Shown piece after piece: positions 58,943 through 64,000 of a stretch of 64,000 nucleotides of DNA. A program made the translations under genes and the position numbers. Source of the DNA: Oscheius sp. JU75 (lineage: Eukaryota > Nematoda > Chromadorea > Rhabditida > Rhabditidae); assembly GCA_037178855.1 (NCBI GenBank), contig JASJZC010000007.1:5394001-5458000 (forward strand). Reading direction: 5' to 3'. The notes under the pieces are model-generated. The model was given only the letters and a program-made list of their open reading frames with translations, ran no database searches and was not told the origin of the DNA. How positions within the stretch are numbered: position 1 is the first letter of the stretch; each line of letters begins with the position of its first letter.

Positions 58943-59926
58943 ATGCCTCTTCCTGTCAGTACCACCAGAAGAAAAATCAGCCTTGTTCAAACTTTTCTGA
59001 CCGCTTATAAAACGCCTATTGGGCACCTTAGAGTCGCTCAAGTGGTAAGGCTTAGAACTGCAGGAAAAACAATTTTCGATTCAGATTCTGAGCTGCTCAT
59101 GCATTGCCCTAATATCTTGCTGGGGAATCACTGTGACCTATTCCTGCCGAACAGACAACGGCATCGAAAATTTCCCTCACAACGTCAACACTTTCAAGTG
59201 AGCCTCCAAGATTTTATGTTTGCACTGACTCTCTGAAGCGTTTATGGGACATCGTAAACTTTTAGACTTTCCCAAGTCAAACTGAAGAGCTGCAATGGTG
59301 AGGAAAGGACACTGTGGCACGACAATGACAACGCTTCCTCGTAAGACAATAGCGAGACAAACTGAAGATAGTTTAGAAATGCTGGATTCTTCTACTTCCT
59401 CTGTAGTTTGGGTCTACTCTACAGCCTGATCTGTTCCGTTTTCTACACTTTCTTCTGGCAGAAGTATCTCGCTTTTGAATTATACACAATGCTTGTAAGT
59501 CGAACCATTCTAACAAAGATATTCAATTTGCAGGATCTTCTGCTTTCCTTTATTATATCTTTGATGTTTCTCATCGGAGCTGCTGTTTGGTGGGGAGGAG
59601 CCAGTACGATTCTCACAGCTGGAAGGTACGTATTCCTTAACATCCCTCTAGGAATAGCACAATTGCAGTGATCACAACATGAGACAGCTTTTGACAGACC
59701 ACGCAGGTTTTTGGGATCTTCAGCCCGAGAACTTACAGTTCATCCGTGAATCGAACAGCTGGGTGCTTGTGTTATCAGTGGTAAGGGAGGCTTTCAATTA
59801 CTATGAGGTCATAAATTGTAGCTCTTGTCTTGGGTCCTTTGTGTCACTCACTTCGCCAGCTTTTTCTATGTGGCTCGATGTCTCTTCCGGAAGTTATCGT
59901 TCGAGAACGACGACGCTGGACTTTAG
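58943..59926 (+). CDS. sph-1: Synaptophysin (MARVEL-domain synaptic vesicle protein)
   Basis: Four-helix MARVEL protein of synaptic vesicles. Seven exons: 58943-59044, 59085-59197, 59266-59340, 59377-59494, 59534-59625, 59669-59780 and 59822-59926; 717 nt, 238 aa. Landmarks in order: TPIGHLRVAQV before TM1 (ILSCSCIALISCWGITVTYSC); the luminal FKLSQVKLKSCNG segment with its conserved Cys; SSNAGFFYFL into TM2 (LLYSLICSVFYTFFWQKY); TM3 DLLLSFIISLMFLIGAAVWW; a second luminal loop; and TM4 VLLSWVLCVTHFASFFYVAR. The cytoplasmic tail is very short (RKLSFENDDAGL) and lacks the long Tyr/Gly repeats of vertebrate synaptophysin. AATAAA lies about 35 nt after the stop. Several exon junctions were fixed only by matching the family order, but all phases agree. 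Synaptogyrin or another MARVEL protein is a less likely alternative. Confidence 0.85.
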
Positions 59927-60028
59927 ACGATCTGTAGTATATATTCTGACTTATGGGTACAATAAATCTCATTCATTAAACTACATTGTGCTCTAACAGC
60001 AAAGCAATATTGAAAACCGGTGAACTCA

Positions 60029-60190
60029 ATGTTGGACTACAGCAATGAGTTTCCAGGAACAAACTATAAAACGCAATCCAAGCAGGCATTAAGACGCTGG
60101 CCTTTGAATCGCAGAACATCACACATGCGTGCCTTCCGGGATAGAAGGGCTTACGAGTACGTGGAGAGGATAAGAGAACGAAAACGATGA
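60029..60190 (+). CDS. Possible short Arg-rich ORF after synaptophysin
   Basis: A 53-codon frame (MLDYSNEFPGTNY...RRAYEYVERIRERKR) begins just after a CTCTAACAG that could be a splice or trans-splice acceptor, downstream of the AATAAA of synaptophysin. It is strongly basic. It may be a small gene, an alternative synaptophysin tail that I could not join in frame, or chance. Confidence 0.25.
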   Translation: MLDYSNEFPGTNYKTQSKQALRRWPLNRRTSHMRAFRDRRAYEYVERIRERKR

Positions 60191-61289
60191 CTGTTCACCA
60201 AAAGATTTAGAAAGAACACAGGTTTTGATGTGGTTTTGTTTTTCTAAAGCTCAACATACAATAGATACGAGCTCAAGAGGTAAAAAAAAGTAAAAAGACT
60301 GACCTAATTAACACGCTCAAAAAGCAACCAAATTAAAAAACTGGGGACATTTCAAACAGGGGTAAAAGCGCGCGCGTCAGAATACGGTAATATTCTGGCG
60401 GGCTATTTGAAAAAAGGGATTCGGCCTAAAATCACTTTAAAAGATTAAAATAATAATAGAAGAACATAAACGGGGCAACACGTAACTCATCACGTGGCAA
60501 CGACATTTTGTGTGGAATACTTTGATCAAACTAAGGGACCACCATCGTAAGATACTTTGCAGAGGAAATAATACTGATCGGTCTTGTTTGAGCTGAAGTG
60601 GTTTTGAACATGAGTTCCTCGATTTGGTGCGGCGAAAGGCCAATTTCCGAGAAGTATACGAGTCTAGATCTTTGGTGCTGAAGAAGACACGGCTCTTTTA
60701 GATACAATTTTATCAGAACAAAAGAATAACTTTTCACAAAGAATAAATCAACAATATCCCAAGAGGTACGATTACAATCCAACCCTGGGATCAACTAACT
60801 TACTGCGGAGAAATTCAAAAACTAGGCGTGAGCGAGGAAAGAGCGGGAATGCGCAGCTACTAACTGTTCACAAACAATTTTGGGGCATTAAGGGCTGAAT
60901 ATTTACTTATCACGTCCAAATTTACTCTCCAGGTTATCCTCGTAATGCTCTAAATAAACTTTATTGTGATACTATAATATTTTATCCGGTGCGAATATCA
61001 CTGCACCCATCGACTACAGCCTGAGTGACAATGGAAAGATATATTATTAAGATTCTTTGGCCCCAAACACGTATCCACTTTTCTGGTGAACTCTTGCTAT
61101 TTTTACAAGGATCTGCGATTTTCAGGCTCACTAAAAACGGCACTCAGAAGGTAGGTTCAAATGACATAAAATGCAAAGATTTCTATTATGAAGTGAAACT
61201 TGTAAAAATAGGTATAGGTTTTTTTTCGAATTTATTACCTTCCAAGATGTCTCTGGATATCTTCCACCGGTTGTTCTCTCTCTAGACCT

Positions 61290-61575
61290 CCCAAACCGGT
61301 AGTTCTACTATTCCAGACAATAGCTCTCCTCCACCAAACGTCCAGACGTGAACCAATTTTTCTACCTTCAAATGAGTAGTTCTCATTCTCCGGACGTCCT
61401 GGACCAGAAGTTCTACTACTCCAGACGGCAGCTCTCCCCCTCCAGACCTACCCGACTGGTAGTTTTTTCTTTCCAGTGGGTTTTTCTCTTCCACTCCGGA
61501 TGTCCTGGACCGGTAATTCCATCTTTCGATACGGCTGTTCTTCCTCTCCGTTTTGACATCTCCGTCCTGTAGCTC
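61290..61575. repeat. Imperfect minisatellite-like array
   Basis: Degenerate repeats of a unit built on CCGGTAGTTCTACTACTCC, then AGACGGCAGCTCTCC, with clear copies near 61296-61340, 61395-61445 and 61500-61560 and more diverged copies between. The unit is pyrimidine-rich and has a CCTGGACC start in two copies. It lies 3' of the ABC transporter gene. Confidence 0.6.
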
Positions 61576-61755
61576 TACCGCGAGTTTGTCTTTGGATGTT
61601 ACAGATGTTTTTCAGGTTGAAAGCACAGTTTTGTTTACGTAACACACGCATATAATGTATAACTTCATTTGAACTTTGATGCAACTCACAAATCTAAGAC
61701 ATAACCGCGAAGGCACTGTCCTACATACCCGGTGAATGGTTGCTCAAGTGACAAT

Positions 61756-64000
61756 CTAGAAATTATGTTTGTAGCCGAAAGTTTGCTTCTCGACAAGTTT
61801 CTTAAAGACACCCTCCTCCACTTCCATTAATTCATCGAAGGTTCCTTTCTCGGCAACGGTACCTTTGTCGATGACGACAATTTGATCGGCATGTTTGATT
61901 GTGGAGAGCCTATAATTACTTTTTTTTCTGGAACATGCATGTCTGTTTCGCACCTGTGAGCAATTATGAGGACAGTCTGATGGCTGTTTTGAAGAAGCTT
62001 GTTCAGTGCCTTTCTTACCAAGTATTCGGAGGTTGCGTCCAGAGCACTGGTAGCCTCGTCGAGGATAAGAATTCGTGGATTCTGAAGCACGAATAATCTC
62101 AAGGCAATAGAGTTGAGTTACATTGACAAGGGCTCTGGCGATGGCTACTCTCTGCTTCTGTCCTCCAGAGAGCATGGAACCTTGTTCTCCTACCATAGTA
62201 TCGAGACCTTCACGGAAGGTTCCAATAAAGTCCATAGCGTTGGCCTGCTTGGCTGCCTTCACAATTTGGGCTTCAGGAACATCGTCAGCCTTTTCGCAGC
62301 CATAAGTTATGTTCTCTTTGAGGGTAGTAGAAAACAGAGTGGGTTCTTGTCCAACTGTTCCTATTTGTCTACGCCAGTGAGACGCATCAAGATCCTTCAG
62401 GTCGACATCGTCAATTATGATTCTGCCACCATCTGGGTCGTATAGCCTGAAGCAGAAATGCTGTGTAATGAAATTATCAAATATTACCTAAGAAGAAGAT
62501 TGGCGATAGTAGACTTTCCACTTCCTGAGGCTCCAACCACAGCTGTGATTTTTCCAGCGGGAATTTCGAAAGTAAGGTCGTGGAATAGAGGGTCTCTTCC
62601 AGGATAGGAGAAGCTGACATGCTCAAGCTTTATGGCCTTTTCGACATCATGGATCTGCTGGCCTCCTTCCAGAGCAATCTTGGGCATAGTGTTTCGAAGT
62701 TCGAACAATCTGTGACTGGCGCCGAGTCCCTGAAGCAAGATTTTAATGATGAAATGACCAACAACTACCTTCATCAGCTCAATGAAAAAACCAGAGATGT
62801 TAGAAAGACTGGCCGCACAAAGGACGGCATACAGACAGAAGCTTGAAAGCTCTCCTATCAATGGGAATTTCAACAAAACATCAACAAAACGATCTACCAT
62901 AAGTAAGAAGACCTTGATGGATGAGGTTGCTTCCGTAAAATAGAACTGTCGACAAGGCCACGTACCCCGTGAATTGGAACTACAAAGATATAACAAAGAA
63001 TTAAAATGACCTACTGAGCCATACATTGAGCCTTTTGCCAACCCCTCCTTCCTTGAGATGTTCCAGATTTCAAAGATCTTGGTACCATAGGCCTCAAACT
63101 CTTTCTTCTCAGCTACAAGCATCCTGACAGTTCTAATATTGTTCAGTCGCTCCGTAGCCACCTGCAAGACAAGAAGTATTTTGAATCACAATAGAGATGT
63201 TTCTACTTGATTGGCACCAGCAACAGCCTCCTGCATTTGAAGGGTGTACTTCCTCATCAGCTTTCCAAAAATTGCAAATGTTCCAACCATAACGGGGATC
63301 ACAATGAACATGACTTTGCAAAGAGCAGGCGATGTGAACACCTGAACATCATTTTTTTTTTGCTTACATCGCATCTAACCATGAGTCCTCCGGATCCGAG
63401 GCAAGTGACCAAAGCCCTTGCTCCATCGCTCAAGTTCATGGAAACCGAGTATCCAACTATGAGAGCATCTGTGGACAAGCGCGATACAATCTCTCCCACC
63501 TGCAATGTAGACATAAACAAGTCCTTTGACTGATCATTGTCCTTGCGTCCTTGAAACTTTCATGATGTCACTCACCTTGTTTCTGTCGAAAAAGGCAATA
63601 TCTTGTCTCAAAACGGAGTTGAAAACGTTCTTTCTGAGATCGTTGATGACCAATTGTCCTGAAATCTGGTGTAAAAGAGTGGATAATGTTAACTACCTGC
63701 AGTGTGCATGCAGTATACTCTTGCAGCAATAGCACATGCTCCAATGAAGAGTATTCCGACCAGAGCTACAGGATTCTCTTTGAAGAATCTCAACAAGTTT
63801 TGGCATAAAAAGTTAAGGATAGCAGCGTACCTGGCTAATTTGAGACTATTGTCTTCATGCTGGGTTTTCTTACTCTCGTCGAACTCGTCGATCAGTTTGC
63901 CGAGAACTCGAGGAGTGAGAAGAAAGATGGAACTGCTCACGCCCAAGAAAGCGATACCCACTGAGAAAAATTATAAACAGCTAACAAGCAAAACTTACAT
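61756..64000 (-). CDS. ABCB10-type half ABC transporter, 5' end cut by window edge
   Basis: Half-size ABC exporter (HAF group in worms), expected in the mitochondrial inner membrane. Exons: 63999-64000 (partial), 63831-63960, 63697-63788, 63576-63658, 63380-63499, 63207-63341, 63015-63161, 62913-62979, 62769-62854, 62488-62729, 62122-62446, 61954-62081 and 61756-61909; about 570 codons. The membrane part contains [64 protein letters not shown] and [11 protein letters not shown], and [18 protein letters not shown], which is characteristic of ABCB10. The nucleotide-binding domain is complete: Walker [11 protein letters not shown]-loop [11 protein letters not shown], signature LSGGQKQR, Walker [13 protein letters not shown] and H-loop IIAHRLSTIK. 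The C-terminus is [11 protein letters not shown]. The N-terminal targeting region and first helix are outside the window. A seemingly 26-nt intron at 63342-63367 is better read as a 38-nt intron 63342-63379. Confidence 0.93.

Larger units (their letters stand above)
59927..61755. other. Intergenic region downstream of synaptophysin
   Basis: Convergent gap between synaptophysin and the ABC transporter. It holds a small basic frame (60029-60190) and an imperfect minisatellite-like array (61290-61575). No other supportable gene. Confidence 0.45.

Noticed and set aside
63342-63367. 26-nt intron in the ABC transporter gene
   Set aside because: Too short for splicing; moving the donor to GTTAGA gives a 38-nt intron (63342-63379) and restores ungapped agreement with the ABCB10 family pattern.

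Overview
This window looks like chromosomal DNA of a rhabditid nematode. The evidence is that nearly every gene is broken by very short introns, mostly 33-50 nt, with GTAAG/GTGAG donors and TTTCAG-type acceptors. Several start codons sit just after a TTTCAG that suits spliced-leader trans-splicing. The gene families are also nematode-like: a patched-related protein, a Srv-type chemoreceptor, a DMSR/FMRFamide-receptor-like GPCR, CC-domain and Ly6/ET-module secreted proteins, and a twin-DM-domain factor. I cannot name the species; a free-living or insect-parasitic rhabditid such as Steinernema is only a guess. I rebuilt gene models by hand from splice signals and reading-frame continuity. In almost all of them the exon lengths sum to a multiple of three.

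Layout, left to right. 1-1152 (minus): SK-type calcium-activated K+ channel, cut by the left edge. 4207-8463 (minus): 19-exon patched-related protein. 9790-11243 (minus): dynein-2 light intermediate chain (xbx-1/D2LIC). 11970-13984 (plus): secreted protein with an unknown N-terminal domain, GCC2/GCC3 ephrin-receptor-like repeats and two EGF modules. 14043-15069 (minus): Asn/Tyr- and Cys-rich secreted protein. 15928-17004 and 17887-18163 (minus): a pair of related Gly/Pro/Cys-rich secreted proteins. 18674-19392 (minus): Ly6/ET-module protein. 20778-21931 (plus): Srv-like GPCR. 22797-23464 (plus): unrecognised disordered protein. 23552-24997 (minus): GnRH-receptor-like GPCR. A gene-poor stretch of about 6 kb follows.

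31350-31615 (minus): small secreted peptide gene. 33624-33939 (minus): doubtful two-exon membrane ORF. 35121-36089 (minus): transcription factor with two DM domains (mab-3/dmd-3 type). 39690-40690 (plus): decayed RTE-type non-LTR retrotransposon. 40904-41506 (plus): GPI-type Ly6 protein. 41821-43398 (minus): DMSR-like GPCR. 43.4-50.4 kb is gene-poor and holds a pair of diverged direct repeats.

The right third is housekeeping and neuronal: 50464-51313 (plus) helical protein of unknown role; 52314-54904 (plus) carnitine palmitoyltransferase 1; 56064-57223 (plus) HMG-box protein; 58943-59926 (plus) synaptophysin; 61756-64000 (minus) ABCB10-type half ABC transporter, cut by the right edge. There is no evident pathway linking the genes. 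The shared themes are neuronal signalling (SK channel, three GPCRs, synaptophysin, Ly6 proteins), cilia (D2LIC), mitochondria (CPT1, ABCB10) and secreted surface or cuticle proteins. No bacterial, viral or CRISPR-like system was seen.
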